Shown: positions 44,766-54,702, numbered from the stretch's first letter. The stretch: 64,000 nt of DNA from Lusitaniella coriacea LEGE 07157 (GCF_015207425.1 NZ_JADEWZ010000004.1:124001-188000), one strand, 5' to 3'. Notes: generated by a model not told the origin, from the letters alone. Numbers and translations: made by a program.

Positions 44766-45917
44766 TTAAGGCGTAATTTCAGTGACGACTCTCTCTTTCT
44801 TATCGCTCACAATCGCGATTCTTTGATCTTTCAGTTTTCCAATCGCCTGGGGTCCTTTCAAATGGAGGGGAGGATCGGCTTGATTGTAAACTACGTTGCC
44901 TTTGGCGTTGAGGGTTTGCTGGGGAATTTGCCAAACCAATTGGTTTGCATAAAGATTTGCTTTTCGGGGGGTGCTAATGCCGTGAATTCCGCCGCTCATC
45001 CGCGCGACTTGGGCATTGAGGTCGATAACGCCTTGATTTCCAGTAACGGAAAATTGGTCTTTGCGATGAATGGCTTGTACGGGTCGGTCGGATTGGACGG
45101 TGCGTGTGGTAATGTTCCAAACCGCTAGGCTGGTGGCGATTTGCATGGGAGGATTGGTGGATTTGAGTTCGACATTCCCCTCAACCGTGGCGATTTTTGT
45201 TCCGAGGTTGAGTTGACCTTTATCTGAAACGAGTCGGTCGGTAATGGTTTTGCCTTGATAGCGGTCGATGGCGATCGCGCGATCGCTCTTAACAATTTTA
45301 GGAACGATTTCCCACACTAAACCCTCAGCGCGCATTTGCAACGGCGGTTCTTTTGAAGTCGCTTTAACCTGGCCGTTGAGTTCTAATTTCTGTTCTCGGC
45401 TGAAATATTTCCCTTCTGTGGCAGAGGCATTGATGTTGGCATTACTCCCAACCAGGTTGCGGCGAACGGCAATGGAGTCTTCTTTCGGTTTCCATTCCAA
45501 TTCCTCCGATTTGAAAACGGCTTTATTCCGGGGATCGATTGCCACTACCTTATCCCGAAGCAGAATTTTCTCGCCTTCGTTTTCAATTTCCCCGTTTTGC
45601 GCGCGAACTTGCAGAATTACTTTATCGTCTTGGTACAAGTCTCCAGTAATTTGCTTTAATTTGACGTTTTTTTTGTCTTGGTCGTAAACCGCTTGCTCGA
45701 CGTTAATTTTCCAAAGGGTTTCCCCTTCCTCGTTGGTTTGCTCGATTGTGGCATTCCGCGCAACCAAGCCTTTTTCAATCTGTTCTTGGGTTGGGGATTC
45801 CGGTTGCGCTTGAGGTTCGGCTGGGGGTTGTTGCCGACAAGCGACAACCAGCAGGAGTACGAGTGGAAATACTCCTGGCGCAATAGTGCGTCTTTTAGAT
45901 CGAATTTTTTTAAGCAT
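44766..45917 (-). CDS. lptC: LptC, lipopolysaccharide export periplasmic protein
   Basis: 383-residue LptC/YrbK-family lipoprotein that passes LPS from the LptBFG transporter towards LptA. The N-terminus is a lipoprotein signal (LVLLLVVAC, lipobox Cys near residue 27) followed by a Pro/Glu-rich linker. The body is a beta-jellyroll with repeated beta strands (ETLWKINVEQAVYDQDKKNV, QVRAQNGEIENEGEKILL, ASATEGKYFSREQKLELNGQ). Cyanobacterial LptC proteins are longer than the enterobacterial 190 residues, as here. labA-like and metG lie upstream on the same strand (48 and 111 bp gaps), probably one operon. Confidence 0.88.
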   Translation of the reverse strand: MLKKIRSKRRTIAPGVFPLVLLLVVACRQQPPAEPQAQPESPTQEQIEKGLVARNATIEQTNEEGETLWKINVEQAVYDQDKKNVKLKQITGDLYQDDKVILQVRAQNGEIENEGEKILLRDKVVAIDPRNKAVFKSEELEWKPKEDSIAVRRNLVGSNANINASATEGKYFSREQKLELNGQVKATSKEPPLQMRAEGLVWEIVPKIVKSDRAIAIDRYQGKTITDRLVSDKGQLNLGTKIATVEGNVELKSTNPPMQIATSLAVWNITTRTVQSDRPVQAIHRKDQFSVTGNQGVIDLNAQVARMSGGIHGISTPRKANLYANQLVWQIPQQTLNAKGNVVYNQADPPLHLKGPQAIGKLKDQRIAIVSDKKERVVTEITP

Positions 45918-45965
45918 TGCACTTAAAAAACATCACATCTTCATACTTGAGGAATTCCCTCCCCA

Positions 45966-46571
45966 TCAACGCGGATTCTCTTCATTTAAAACCCGAAGTC
46001 CGGGAAAGCTGCGATAGTTTGCACTATGGCGGGGGGTCTTCTGAATGTCTTCTTTAATTTGATCGAGATCGATATAACGATCGGCGACGTTAATTAAACT
46101 ATCGCTGGTCATCGAACGCAAACTGACAACTTCAACCCGCGCGCCGCGATAGCTGACTGCATCGACAGCATAGGCTAAATCCCCGTCGCCACTCACTAAA
46201 ACGGCGGTATCGTAAGCACCCACTAGCGCCATCATATCGACGGCAATTTCAACATCGAGGTTAGCTTTTTTGGAACCATCGGGAAGTTGAACTAAGTCTT
46301 TGGCAATCACGCGATAGCCATTGCGACGCATCCACAATAAGAAACCTTGTTGCTTTTCATTCGTCCGATCCACGCCAGTGTAAAAGAAGGAGCGAAGGAG
46401 TCTCGAACCGGAGGTTAGCCGATATAGCAGTTTGCTGTAGTCAATTTCAAGACCGAGTTGCAGGGCAGCATAGAATAAGTTGGAACCATCAATGAAAATG
46501 GCAACCCGTCCTCGGTTTTCTAAAACTTGCTCTGGGGGAAAGATAGAGTCTTCAAAAGTTTCATCTAACAT
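45966..46571 (-). CDS. NYN-domain protein, LabA/DUF88 family
   Basis: 201-residue PIN-like NYN-domain protein. Active-site acidic residues are seen in VAIFIDGSNLFYAA, NLDVEIAVDMMAL and AVLVSGDGDLAYAVDAV, the expected pattern for a metal-dependent RNase. In Synechococcus elongatus LabA of this family and size affects circadian output through KaiC; that role is not testable here. The start ATG 46571 gives MLDETFEDSIFPPEQVLENR. It lies between metG and lptC. Confidence 0.88.
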   Translation of the reverse strand: MLDETFEDSIFPPEQVLENRGRVAIFIDGSNLFYAALQLGLEIDYSKLLYRLTSGSRLLRSFFYTGVDRTNEKQQGFLLWMRRNGYRVIAKDLVQLPDGSKKANLDVEIAVDMMALVGAYDTAVLVSGDGDLAYAVDAVSYRGARVEVVSLRSMTSDSLINVADRYIDLDQIKEDIQKTPRHSANYRSFPGLRVLNEENPR

Positions 46572-46682
46572 GATTTAAATACCTCGTTTGTTATCGAAAG
46601 TTCTATGAAAAGATATAGTTGAATGTCCCCAAAGTGGGACTTAAGCGTGGCGGGCGAAGATATCTTAGGGATGCAAGACTTG

Positions 46683-48284
46683 TTAATCTGAGGGCAATTC
46701 CAGTTGAGGAAAGATTGGTTTAGCAGGTTTTAAAGATCCAGAAGCGGGAAGAAAGCCCCACTGAGCGTGCTTTTCAAAATTATCGCGCGGGTTAACCGAC
46801 GCAAGATTGTTAAAGTCTAAGTCGAGACCGAGTTGCTGATAAACAGCATTACTCAGGTTGGGAATAATTGGAGACAGTAGATAAGCTGACAATCTCACTG
46901 ATTCTAATACGGCATACAAGATTTTCTCGACTTCGGTTTGTTTTTTTTGTTTGTATAGCAGCCAAGGGGCTTGTTCGTCGATAAACTTGTTGCAAGATCG
47001 AATCAGAATAAAGATTTGTTCGCAAGCTTGGGTGAAGTCTAGACTATTGTATGCTTGGGCGACGCGATCGCCTAGATCGGTTCCAAGCGTCTTAAGCGTA
47101 TTCTCTGCTGTTGAAATTTCTTCCCCTCGAACGGACGGAACTTGCCCTTGGCAATACTTTTTCGTCATTCCCAAGGTTCGGTTGAGCAAGTTACCTAAAT
47201 CGTTTGCCAAATCGGCATTCAGCACACTGACAAATCGTATTTCATTATAATCGCCATCCTGACCGAACTCGATCTCCTTAAGGAAATAGTAACGTACTGC
47301 ATCGGAACCATAACGTTCGACTAATTCAACAGGATCGACGGTGTTCCCCGAACTCTTTCCCATTTTTTTACCATCTTTGGTTAAAAAACCGTGTCCCACA
47401 ACTTGCCTTGGTAAAGGGAGTTCTGCGGAGAGGAGCATTGCAGGCCAATAGACGGCATGAAAGCGTAAAATGTCTTTGCCAATCAAATGTAAATCGATGG
47501 GCCACCAATGGGACAAGGCGTTCTCTAGAGTGGGTTCTTGTTGGGAATCGAGCAAGGCGGTGACATATCCTAATAGTGCGTCAAACCACACATAAATCGT
47601 ATGTTTAGGATCTTTGGGAATGGGAAAACCCCAATCAATATTGACACGGGAAATCGAAAAATCTCGCAATCCTTGCTTGACAAAATTCAAGACTTCATTT
47701 CTGCGACTTTGGGGTTGAATAAAGTCGGGTTTTTCTGCGTAGAGTTGCTCTAACTGTTGTTGATAGTTAGAGAGGCGAAAAAAATAATTTTCTTCGTCTC
47801 GCCACTCGGTTTGTAAGTTGGTATGAATCGCACAGTGGCGATCTTCAATTAATTCTCGTTCTTCTTTGAATTCTTCGCAGGCAACGCAGTACCAACCTTT
47901 TTGTCGATCGAGATAGATGTCTCCTTTGTTCCAAACGCGCTCGAAGAAGTCTTTGACAATTTTTTCGTGATCGGTAGCCGTCGTGCGACTGAAGCGATCG
48001 TATTGAATGTTGAGTTTTTGCCAAAGGGAGGCAAAAGTAGCCGCCACGCGATCGCAGTGTTCTTGAGGGTTGATTCCCGAAGCTTGAGCCGCGCGTTGAA
48101 TTTTTTGCCCGTGTTCGTCGGTTCCGGTAATCATTAGAACGGATTGACCTTGAAGGCGTTTGAATCGCGCGATTGCGTCTGCCACAATTGTGGTGTATGC
48201 ACTGCCAAGATGGGGAGCCGCGTTGACGTAATACAGGGGGGTCGTTAAAGCAAAGGTTGGTTTCTGGCAATCAATAGGGTTCAT
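46683..48284 (-). CDS. metG: Methionyl-tRNA synthetase
   Basis: 533-residue class I synthetase charging tRNA-Met. The HIGH motif is the accepted variant HLGS in PLYYVNAAPHLGSAY, and the KMSKS motif is KMGKSSGNT. The connective peptide has GWYCVACEEF and a later Cys (DRHCAIH), a reduced zinc knuckle. The anticodon-binding helical domain (about 390-500) is complete. The C-terminal dimerisation/EMAP domain is missing, as in other cyanobacterial MetG proteins of this length. Confidence 0.96.
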   Translation of the reverse strand: MNPIDCQKPTFALTTPLYYVNAAPHLGSAYTTIVADAIARFKRLQGQSVLMITGTDEHGQKIQRAAQASGINPQEHCDRVAATFASLWQKLNIQYDRFSRTTATDHEKIVKDFFERVWNKGDIYLDRQKGWYCVACEEFKEERELIEDRHCAIHTNLQTEWRDEENYFFRLSNYQQQLEQLYAEKPDFIQPQSRRNEVLNFVKQGLRDFSISRVNIDWGFPIPKDPKHTIYVWFDALLGYVTALLDSQQEPTLENALSHWWPIDLHLIGKDILRFHAVYWPAMLLSAELPLPRQVVGHGFLTKDGKKMGKSSGNTVDPVELVERYGSDAVRYYFLKEIEFGQDGDYNEIRFVSVLNADLANDLGNLLNRTLGMTKKYCQGQVPSVRGEEISTAENTLKTLGTDLGDRVAQAYNSLDFTQACEQIFILIRSCNKFIDEQAPWLLYKQKKQTEVEKILYAVLESVRLSAYLLSPIIPNLSNAVYQQLGLDLDFNNLASVNPRDNFEKHAQWGFLPASGSLKPAKPIFPQLELPSD

Positions 48285-48761
48285 GCAATTCGTAAAATCA
48301 ATCCCGAAAGTAGTCCGGAGTAGCGACTCGCTTTTAGGCAGTAAGCCTTACCGCTCATTGTAGTGGCTTGTTGACCTTGTTTGCATTCGTTTGTATTCAT
48401 TTCATTTTCTTCAAAACTGCTATTAATAATTAAGGATTTCTTGATTTCTAAAGGGTTTTCAGAGAAATTACTTTTATCTTATTTTTATGTTCCTCTGCTT
48501 TTTCTTATATTTCTCCGAGTTTTATGAGAGAAACATCTCATTATGTTAAGTTTGATTGAGTTGACATTCCGTATTCCACGATCGCGCGACGCATCGGTGC
48601 AGCATAATTAAGCTTTAAGGGCGTGGAAAAATGCGACTCATTGCAACTTTCTTAAGATGCAGGATTGTTATAAGAGAAATATCCTTCCTATGAGATTGCT
48701 ACGGAATGCCGAGCGCTAAATCGGGAAAAAATGCCAATTATGAGATTAAATTCGAGCAACC
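48285..48761. other. Divergent spacer metG / hydrolase
   Basis: 477 bp, AT-rich in the middle with T-rich tracts at 48420-48530. A TTGACA hexamer occurs at about 48561 without a good -10. No gene, repeat or RNA recognised. Confidence 0.5.
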
Positions 48762-49598
48762 ATGACCCAGGCACTCTCATTTTTAAGACCCAAAAACACT
48801 AATTTAGAAGCTCCCTTATTTGTCTATTTATCGGGAATGGATGGAACGGGACAACTGTTGCGGACTCAAATGGAATCTTTGCAGCAAGGGTTTGACGTGC
48901 GCTGCGTGGCGATCCCTGCCAATAACTTGCAAGGATGGAATACCCTTGCAACTCAGGTTATCGATCTAATTGCAGCCGAGTTAAAACAGCGATCCCATTC
49001 CTCGATCTATCTCTGCGGCGAATCCTTCGGGGGATGTTTGGCAATGAAGGTTGCAGTGCGATCCCCATTTGCCATTTCTGGGTTAATTTTGAGCAATCCA
49101 GCATCTTCTTTTAGTCAGCAGCCTTTGTTTGGCGTTGTAGCACCCACCGCCACGAGTTGGGTTCCGGAGTTCCTGTTGCGCAGTTCGGCGATCGCGTTGC
49201 TTCCATTTTTAGCAGCATTAGGGCGAATTGCATCGCGCGATCGCGGCGATCTCCTGACAGCGATGCAATCTTTGCCTCCCAAAACCTTGAGTTGGCGATT
49301 GTCTTTGCTTAGGGATTTTCAGATTGAACCGGAAGAACTGTGCCGTTTTTCTCCACCGGTATTGCTGATTGCGGGTGCGAGGGATCGCTTGCTACCGTCG
49401 GTTGCAGAAGCTCAAAGATTAGCCCGTCAATTCCCGAATGCTCGAATTGCAATTTTGCCCGATAGCGGTCATGCGTGCTTGCTGGAGACGGATACTCAAC
49501 TGTGTGAAATCCTTAGAGCCTACGATTTGATAAAGGAGAATGATCCCGACGCGAACGAGAGCCAACTTCGCAACAACTCGGAGCTAATGATAAATTAA
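48762..49598 (+). CDS. Alpha/beta hydrolase
   Basis: 278-residue alpha/beta-hydrolase fold protein. The nucleophile elbow is YLCGESFGGCLAMKVAV (GESFG), the oxyanion region is YLSGMDGTGQLLRTQ, and the acid and His of the triad are in LLIAGARDRLLPS and ILPDSGHACLLE. The substrate is unknown. It precedes crtR on the same strand (113 bp gap). Confidence 0.88.
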   Translation: MTQALSFLRPKNTNLEAPLFVYLSGMDGTGQLLRTQMESLQQGFDVRCVAIPANNLQGWNTLATQVIDLIAAELKQRSHSSIYLCGESFGGCLAMKVAVRSPFAISGLILSNPASSFSQQPLFGVVAPTATSWVPEFLLRSSAIALLPFLAALGRIASRDRGDLLTAMQSLPPKTLSWRLSLLRDFQIEPEELCRFSPPVLLIAGARDRLLPSVAEAQRLARQFPNARIAILPDSGHACLLETDTQLCEILRAYDLIKENDPDANESQLRNNSELMIN

Positions 49599-49711
49599 TC
49601 TAGCGGTTGAAGTCGATTAAGCATAAGCTGAGATAATTTTACAAATCTTTATCTATGAACCGTTCTGGCTTATACTACGCAGAGAAAGTTTAGAAAGGAG
49701 CAGCGACGAAG

Positions 49712-50620
49712 ATGTCGGAGGCTCAGATGCCGCTGACAGTCCCCCGCGAGTTTTTAAAAACTCCTGGTGGCTTAAATCCAACCCTATTAATGTTATTAAC
49801 CGCGATCGCGCTACTGGCGATCTCAAGTTTTGGGTATTGGTGTTGGGGCTGGTATCACTGGATTAGTTTTTTTATGAACGTTCTCGCGCTACATCTCGCG
49901 GGATCGGTAATTCATGATGCATCTCACAACGCTGCTCACCGCAATCGTCTCGTTAATTCAATTCTCGGACATAGTAGTGCGCTAATCCTCGGTTTTGCCT
50001 TTCCGGTTTTTACGCGAGTTCACCTGCAACATCACGCTCATGTCAACGATCCCGATAACGATCCCGACCATTTTGTGTCCACAGGAGGGCCATTATGGTT
50101 AATTGCACCGCGCTTTTTTTATCACGAAGTCTTCTTTTTTAAGCGTCGTTTGTGGCGCAAGTACGAATTACTGGAATGGTTCTTAAGTCGCCTAGTTTTC
50201 GTCTCGCTGATTGCGTTCTCTCTCCACTTCGGTTTCTTTGAGTATTTAATTAACTACTGGCTGTCTGCGGCGCTGGTTGTGGGATTGGCATTAGGGTTAT
50301 TCTTCGACTATTTGCCCCATCGCCCTTTCAAAGAGCGCGATCGCTGGAAAAATGCCAGAGTTTATGGGGGACCCATTCTCAATTTGTTGATTTTCGGGCA
50401 AAATTACCATCTCATCCATCATCTTTGGCCTTCCATTCCTTGGTACAAGTATCAAGGGGCTTATCGCGCCACTAAACCCCTCCTAGAAGCCAAAGAGAGT
50501 CACCTTTCCTTGGGAATTGGAGGCAAAGACTTTTGGAGTTTCCTCTACGACGTGTTCCTCGGCATTCGCTTTCATGGCAAATCATCGACAGAGAAGAAAG
50601 AATCGGCAAGTTGCGAGTAA
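49712..50620 (+). CDS. crtR: Beta-carotene 3-hydroxylase, CrtR type
   Basis: 302-residue membrane di-iron hydroxylase of the fatty-acid-desaturase superfamily that makes zeaxanthin (and myxol derivatives) from beta-carotene in cyanobacteria. The three His boxes are visible: HDASHNAAH, HLQHHAH and HLIHHLW, and the family segments FVSTGGPLWLIAPRFFYHE and FFFKRRLWRKYELLEWFLSR match CrtR. About four TM stretches. The region ATG 49712 to the first TM (GGLNPTLLMLLTAIALL) matches known N-termini. With crtP and crtB this is the third carotenoid gene in the window. Confidence 0.95.
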   Translation: MSEAQMPLTVPREFLKTPGGLNPTLLMLLTAIALLAISSFGYWCWGWYHWISFFMNVLALHLAGSVIHDASHNAAHRNRLVNSILGHSSALILGFAFPVFTRVHLQHHAHVNDPDNDPDHFVSTGGPLWLIAPRFFYHEVFFFKRRLWRKYELLEWFLSRLVFVSLIAFSLHFGFFEYLINYWLSAALVVGLALGLFFDYLPHRPFKERDRWKNARVYGGPILNLLIFGQNYHLIHHLWPSIPWYKYQGAYRATKPLLEAKESHLSLGIGGKDFWSFLYDVFLGIRFHGKSSTEKKESASCE

Positions 50621-50766
50621 TAGTTGAGTGGAAGCGCCGCTACACGCAGTCTAAGCACAATTTTTGTAGGGGCGAATTGCATTCGCTCAAAGCGGATTGT
50701 CTTAACTCGTCTGTCTATTGCTATAAAATATTGCCGATTCCTTAATTCTATCTACCCAGCTTCGCG

Positions 50767-52764
50767 ATGAAACACCAATTGCCCGATCAACGGTGGCAGA
50801 TTGCCCCTTCACAACCGGAAAAAGTCGATCGACTGGTTCAAGCAACGGGGTTTTCTCGCTTAATCGCACAGGTAATGGTGAATCGGGGGATCGATTGTCC
50901 AGAACTCGCGCAAGTTTATGTGGAACCGGAATCGGAAGTTTTACCCGAACCCTTGGAAGCGTTTCCCGACTTGGCAAAGAGTGTCGAACTCATTCAGGAC
51001 GCGATCGCGGAAAAAGAAAAAATTGCCATCTGTGGGGACTATGATGCGGATGGCATGACTAGTACTGCATTGTTAATTCGCGCATTGCGGCATTTAGGGG
51101 CAAACGTGGATTACGCGATTCCCAGCCGTATGAAGGACGGTTACGGCATTAATAAGCGAATTGTCAAAACTTTCGCGCGGGAGAACGTAGGCTTAATTCT
51201 AACGGTGGATAACGGCATTTCCGCATACGAACCCATCGCCCTCGCTATCGAATTAGGATTGAGCGTTATTATCACCGATCATCACGATCTCCCCGAAAAA
51301 TTGCCACCCGCCGATGCCATTCTTAACCCCAAACTCATTCCCGAATCTTCTCCTTATCGCGGTTTGGCGGGTGTTGGGGTTGCCTATATTCTCGCGATTA
51401 CCCTCGCGCAAAATCTTGATTCAATTGAAGGGATGACAAATCCCTTACTCGAACTTTTTACCCTAGGAACTATTGCCGATCTCGCACCCCTCACCGGAGT
51501 TAATCGACGATGGTTGAAACGCGGATTGCAACGATTGCCTAAATCAGAAATTCCGGGAATTAAAGCTTTAATGCAAATGTCTGGGGTGAACGATAAACAA
51601 AAGAATGTCAAACCCGACGATATTGGCTTTCGTTTAGGGCCTAGAATTAATGCAATTGGTCGTATTGGCGATCCCCAAGTGGTTATCGAACTCCTTTCTA
51701 CTGAAGAGGAAGGACTTGCCTTAGAACGGGCAATGCAGTGCGAACAAGTCAATCGAGAACGACAGGATTTGTGCAAGCAAATTACGTTTGATGCCATTAC
51801 CGCGATCGAACAAAATCAAGAGATTGAAGGTAGTCCTTATAATTGGCAACAAAGACGGGTTTTAGTTCTCGTACAACCCAACTGGCACCACGGCGTAATT
51901 GGGATTGTTGCTTCGCGTTTGGTGGAACGTTATGGCGTACCGGTTTTCATTGGAACTTATGAAGAAGAAAGCGCTGAGAAAATTCGCGGTTCGGCGAGGG
52001 GAATTCCTGAGTTTAATATTTTCGATTCCCTCAATTTTTGCGATGATGTACTAGGGAAATATGGCGGACATAAAGCCGCCGGAGGATTTAGTTTACCCAG
52101 TGACAACCTTGAGGCATTTCAAAAAAGATTGAGCGAGTTTGCCCATCAATGCCTTAAGCCAGAACACTTGAAGCCTTTGATTAAAGTGGATGCTCAAGCA
52201 GATTTAGATCTTTTGCATCAAGATTTTTACAAACAAATCGATAGCTTGCATCCTTGGGGGATTGGTAATAGCGAACCCGTGTTTTGGACGGAAAATGCTC
52301 GCGTTCTAGAACAAAAAATCATTGGGGAATCTCACCTAAAATTGACGGTGGGACAAGAGATCGAAGGGAAAGTTATAACAATGAAAGCGATCGCGTGGCG
52401 TTGGCGCGATTACTTCCCTCTGCCAAATTGCCTGGATATTGCCTATAAATTGCGCGAGAATCATTGGAATGGCAATACAAATATCGAATTGGAAATTGTG
52501 GGTGCAAAAGCGAATTCAATAGCTGTGCCGCTCGTGCAAAATAAGGCAATATTTGATTACAATGGACGTTCCTATCTATGTAATTTCTTGGAAAATGCCA
52601 ACGAACTGAGAATCAGAAATCCTCAAGGGAAAGTTCTCTCGATTCAGCGCGGGAAGCGGAATGGACTATTAGGTACGAGTCGCGAGGATGCACAGGAAAT
52701 TGATGTCACGCGATCGCCCTATTATCAAATTATTAAAGCAGCGGTTGCTGCATTAAAAATATAG
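50767..52764 (+). CDS. recJ: Single-stranded-DNA-specific exonuclease RecJ
   Basis: 5'-3' ssDNA exonuclease of recombination and mismatch repair, DHH/DHHA1 superfamily. The 665-residue product has the metal motifs GDYDADGMTSTALL, LTVDNGISA and IITDHHDLPEKLP, the structural ILNPKLIPE region, and the DHHA1-like KYGGHKAAGGFSL near residue 435. A C-terminal OB domain follows (about 530-640). It ends 37 bp from the convergent LRR gene. Confidence 0.95.
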   Translation: MKHQLPDQRWQIAPSQPEKVDRLVQATGFSRLIAQVMVNRGIDCPELAQVYVEPESEVLPEPLEAFPDLAKSVELIQDAIAEKEKIAICGDYDADGMTSTALLIRALRHLGANVDYAIPSRMKDGYGINKRIVKTFARENVGLILTVDNGISAYEPIALAIELGLSVIITDHHDLPEKLPPADAILNPKLIPESSPYRGLAGVGVAYILAITLAQNLDSIEGMTNPLLELFTLGTIADLAPLTGVNRRWLKRGLQRLPKSEIPGIKALMQMSGVNDKQKNVKPDDIGFRLGPRINAIGRIGDPQVVIELLSTEEEGLALERAMQCEQVNRERQDLCKQITFDAITAIEQNQEIEGSPYNWQQRRVLVLVQPNWHHGVIGIVASRLVERYGVPVFIGTYEEESAEKIRGSARGIPEFNIFDSLNFCDDVLGKYGGHKAAGGFSLPSDNLEAFQKRLSEFAHQCLKPEHLKPLIKVDAQADLDLLHQDFYKQIDSLHPWGIGNSEPVFWTENARVLEQKIIGESHLKLTVGQEIEGKVITMKAIAWRWRDYFPLPNCLDIAYKLRENHWNGNTNIELEIVGAKANSIAVPLVQNKAIFDYNGRSYLCNFLENANELRIRNPQGKVLSIQRGKRNGLLGTSREDAQEIDVTRSPYYQIIKAAVAALKI

Positions 52765-52768
52765 CGTG

Positions 52769-52787
52769 TTTCTCTGTTTGAGAGAAA
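52769..52787. terminator. Hairpin between the convergent recJ and LRR genes
   Basis: Stem TTTCTCT / AGAGAAA (7 bp) with loop GTTTG, 5 bp after the recJ stop. A short A/T-rich flank is on both sides; it may serve both genes as a weak terminator. Confidence 0.45.
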
Positions 52788-52800
52788 ATGAAAAGTGCTA

Positions 52801-53307
52801 TTAAATATTATTCGGGTCTTGTACCCGGAAATAAAAGTCGAGAATTTCTTGGACATCCTCTAAATCGTTCCATGATGCCTTTTCTCCCAAAATTCCTGGC
52901 GGAATAGGGACTGAGTTTCCACGTAAATCCAGTTTCTCAAGCTCGGTGAGTTTAGCAATTTCAGTGGGCAACTTGCCCAGTTGATTGCGTCTGAGATCGA
53001 GAGATTGTAGAGCGGTAAGCTGACCAATTTCAGCGGGTATTTCACTCAGTTCATTGTCAACTATCAGAAGTTTTTCAAGTCGATCGAGTAGCCCGATTTC
53101 TTTTGGCAACTTGCTGAGTTTGTTGCCAATAACATCAATGATATTACCGTCTTCATACTTATACTTCCCAAGAATCAACGTTTTAAGTTGAGTCAACTTG
53201 CCAATTTCAGGAGGTAAAACCGCTAACTCGTTACCTGAAAGGTCTAATTCTGTCGCGCTTTCTTCTGCCGCACGTTCAATTACCTGTAATACTTCTTCTT
53301 CAGTCAT
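52801..53307 (-). CDS. LRR protein, resembling the N-terminal part of a Roco protein
   Basis: 168 residues with four to five bacterial leucine-rich repeats (LDLSGNELAVLPPEIGKL, IGNKLSKLPKEIGLLDRL, IVDNELSEIPAEIGQLTAL, LRRNQLGKLPTEIAKLTEL). An odd LGKYKYEDGNIIDVI insert lies in the second. The end, WNDLEDVQEILDFYFRVQDP, resembles the LRR-to-Roc junction of cyanobacterial Roco GTPases, yet the frame stops four residues later. No Roc or COR domain follows in any frame. It could be a truncated relic or a stand-alone LRR protein. Confidence 0.8.
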   Translation of the reverse strand: MTEEEVLQVIERAAEESATELDLSGNELAVLPPEIGKLTQLKTLILGKYKYEDGNIIDVIGNKLSKLPKEIGLLDRLEKLLIVDNELSEIPAEIGQLTALQSLDLRRNQLGKLPTEIAKLTELEKLDLRGNSVPIPPGILGEKASWNDLEDVQEILDFYFRVQDPNNI

Positions 53308-53565
53308 TAGCGAAAGTTTCTACAAATCAAATAAGATTGAACGAGTAAGCTTGGGTGTAAGTCTGCCCTGTTAAATTAATCGATTGACTTTTGCTACCGT
53401 GAGGCACAACACAGAACAGTAAATTTATTTCCACCGTCTTCTACTAGGTAGGTTGGGTTGAATGAAATAAAACCTAACATTGGCAAGACTTACAACTGTT
53501 TTGTTGGGTTTCGCTCTCCCTCAACACTAACCTACGGAAACCGTCAATTTAAATGCTGAAAATTG
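53308..53565. other. Spacer with a full family B repeat
   Basis: Holds the 88-bp fold-back element at 53448-53535 and about 140 bp of AT-rich sequence before it. No gene seen. Confidence 0.5.
53448..53535 (+). repeat. Repeat family B (GTAGGTTGG element), full copy
   Basis: Starts GTAGGTTGGGTTGAATGAAA, contains GGCAAGACTTACAACTG and GTTGGGTTTCGCTCTCCCTC, and ends CTAACCTAC, an imperfect inverse of the start. It matches 59521-59609 along its whole length. Confidence 0.8.
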
Positions 53566-53727
53566 CTACACATCAACATCATCAGAATCGGGATTGTTCA
53601 ACTCTTCCTTGAATCCTCGCAGAGTTTTACCGATCGCGCCGCCCATTTCGGGGATTCTTTTCGCACCGTAGAACAGGAAAAAAATCAATAAAATAACAAC
53701 AACTTCCGGCCATCCCAAACCAAACAT
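53566..53727 (-). CDS. tatA: Twin-arginine translocase subunit TatA/E
   Basis: 53-residue pore-forming component of the Tat pathway, exporting folded proteins across thylakoid or plasma membrane. The product MFGLGWPEVVVILLIFFLFY has the short N-terminal TM helix; GAKRIPEMGGAIGKTLRGFK is the conserved hinge and amphipathic helix, followed by an acidic tail (NNPDSDDVDV). The length is typical of the shorter TatA proteins. ATG 53727 follows CAGGAGTACGCTT, a clear ribosome-binding site. tatC is not in the window. Confidence 0.94.
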   Translation of the reverse strand: MFGLGWPEVVVILLIFFLFYGAKRIPEMGGAIGKTLRGFKEELNNPDSDDVDV

Positions 53728-53949
53728 AAGCGTACTCCTGTTGTGACTAAACGCAGTTTACTAAAATCAAGCAGCCGATCCTTAGCCAAGAAGGACGAAG
53801 CGTTAGACCCGCAATTTTTGGTAAATTAATCCAACTATAGGTTTCGATCGCGGTCAGTCTCAGTATATCGTTAACCTATGTGACTGCTTGCATTAGGGCT
53901 GAAGCGATTAGTCCTCATCGAGCAATTCATCCCTATTTTAAGATTGAGA

Positions 53950-54702
53950 ATGTTAGAAACTCCTACAAACTCCCTACGGGAAGAACTTCATCCCCTAATT
54001 CGCCAACTCGCCGACAACATTGTATCCTGTTGGCAAAACCACCTCGATTTGTCGCCTTACACGCTACCGGAAGGACTCGGTTACGTGGAAGGACGCTTAG
54101 AAGGCGAACGATTGAGAATTGAAAATCGCTGCTACCAAAGTCCCCAATTCCGCAAAATGCACCTGGAGTTGGCAAAAGTAGGGAAAAATTTGGATATTTT
54201 GCACTGCGTGATGTTTCCCAGAGAAGGCTATGCATTGCCGATGTTTGGTTGCGATTTGGTGGGAGGACGGGGACAAATTAGCGCCGCGATCGCGGACTTG
54301 TCGCCAACCAATTTAGACCGAACCCTTCCCCCTAACTATCAAAATGCCCTTTCTGCGCTGCCTAGTGTCGAATTCTCGCAGCCTCGCGAGCTTCCTGCTT
54401 GGGGGGACATTTTCTCGACGTTTTGCTTGTTCATTCGCCCGATTGGTGCGGAGGAAGAGACGCAATTTTTGGATCGCGCCACCGCTTTTCTAGAGCTGCA
54501 CTGTAGTCAAGCACAACAATCTCAACCCGTTTCCACTCAAGAGCAAGCGCGATATCTCGAAGGACAGCGCTACTACTGCACCAAACAGCAGAAAAATGAT
54601 AAAACTCGTCGGGTACTGGAAAAGGCGTTTGGGACTGAATGGGCGGAAAATTATATGAATTCGGTTCTGTTCGATTTACCTGCGGTGAGTAGCGGGACTT
54701 GA
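53950..54702 (+). CDS. pcyA: Phycocyanobilin:ferredoxin oxidoreductase
   Basis: Four-electron reduction of biliverdin IXalpha to phycocyanobilin, the chromophore of phycobilisomes and cyanobacterial phytochromes, using ferredoxin. The 250-residue product matches the PcyA/HY2 family; catalytic H85 and D102 ([20 protein letters not shown]) correspond to H88 and D105 of the Synechocystis enzyme. The C-terminal segment [19 protein letters not shown] and [20 protein letters not shown] is also conserved. ATG 53950 is preferred over TTG 53944. It is convergent with the SDR gene, 3 bp apart. Confidence 0.95.
   Translation: MLETPTNSLREELHPLIRQLADNIVSCWQNHLDLSPYTLPEGLGYVEGRLEGERLRIENRCYQSPQFRKMHLELAKVGKNLDILHCVMFPREGYALPMFGCDLVGGRGQISAAIADLSPTNLDRTLPPNYQNALSALPSVEFSQPRELPAWGDIFSTFCLFIRPIGAEEETQFLDRATAFLELHCSQAQQSQPVSTQEQARYLEGQRYYCTKQQKNDKTRRVLEKAFGTEWAENYMNSVLFDLPAVSSGT

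Noticed and set aside
46683-48284. MetG HIGH motif appears as HLGS and KMSKS as KMGKS
   Set aside because: These are accepted functional variants, not a sign of inactivation.
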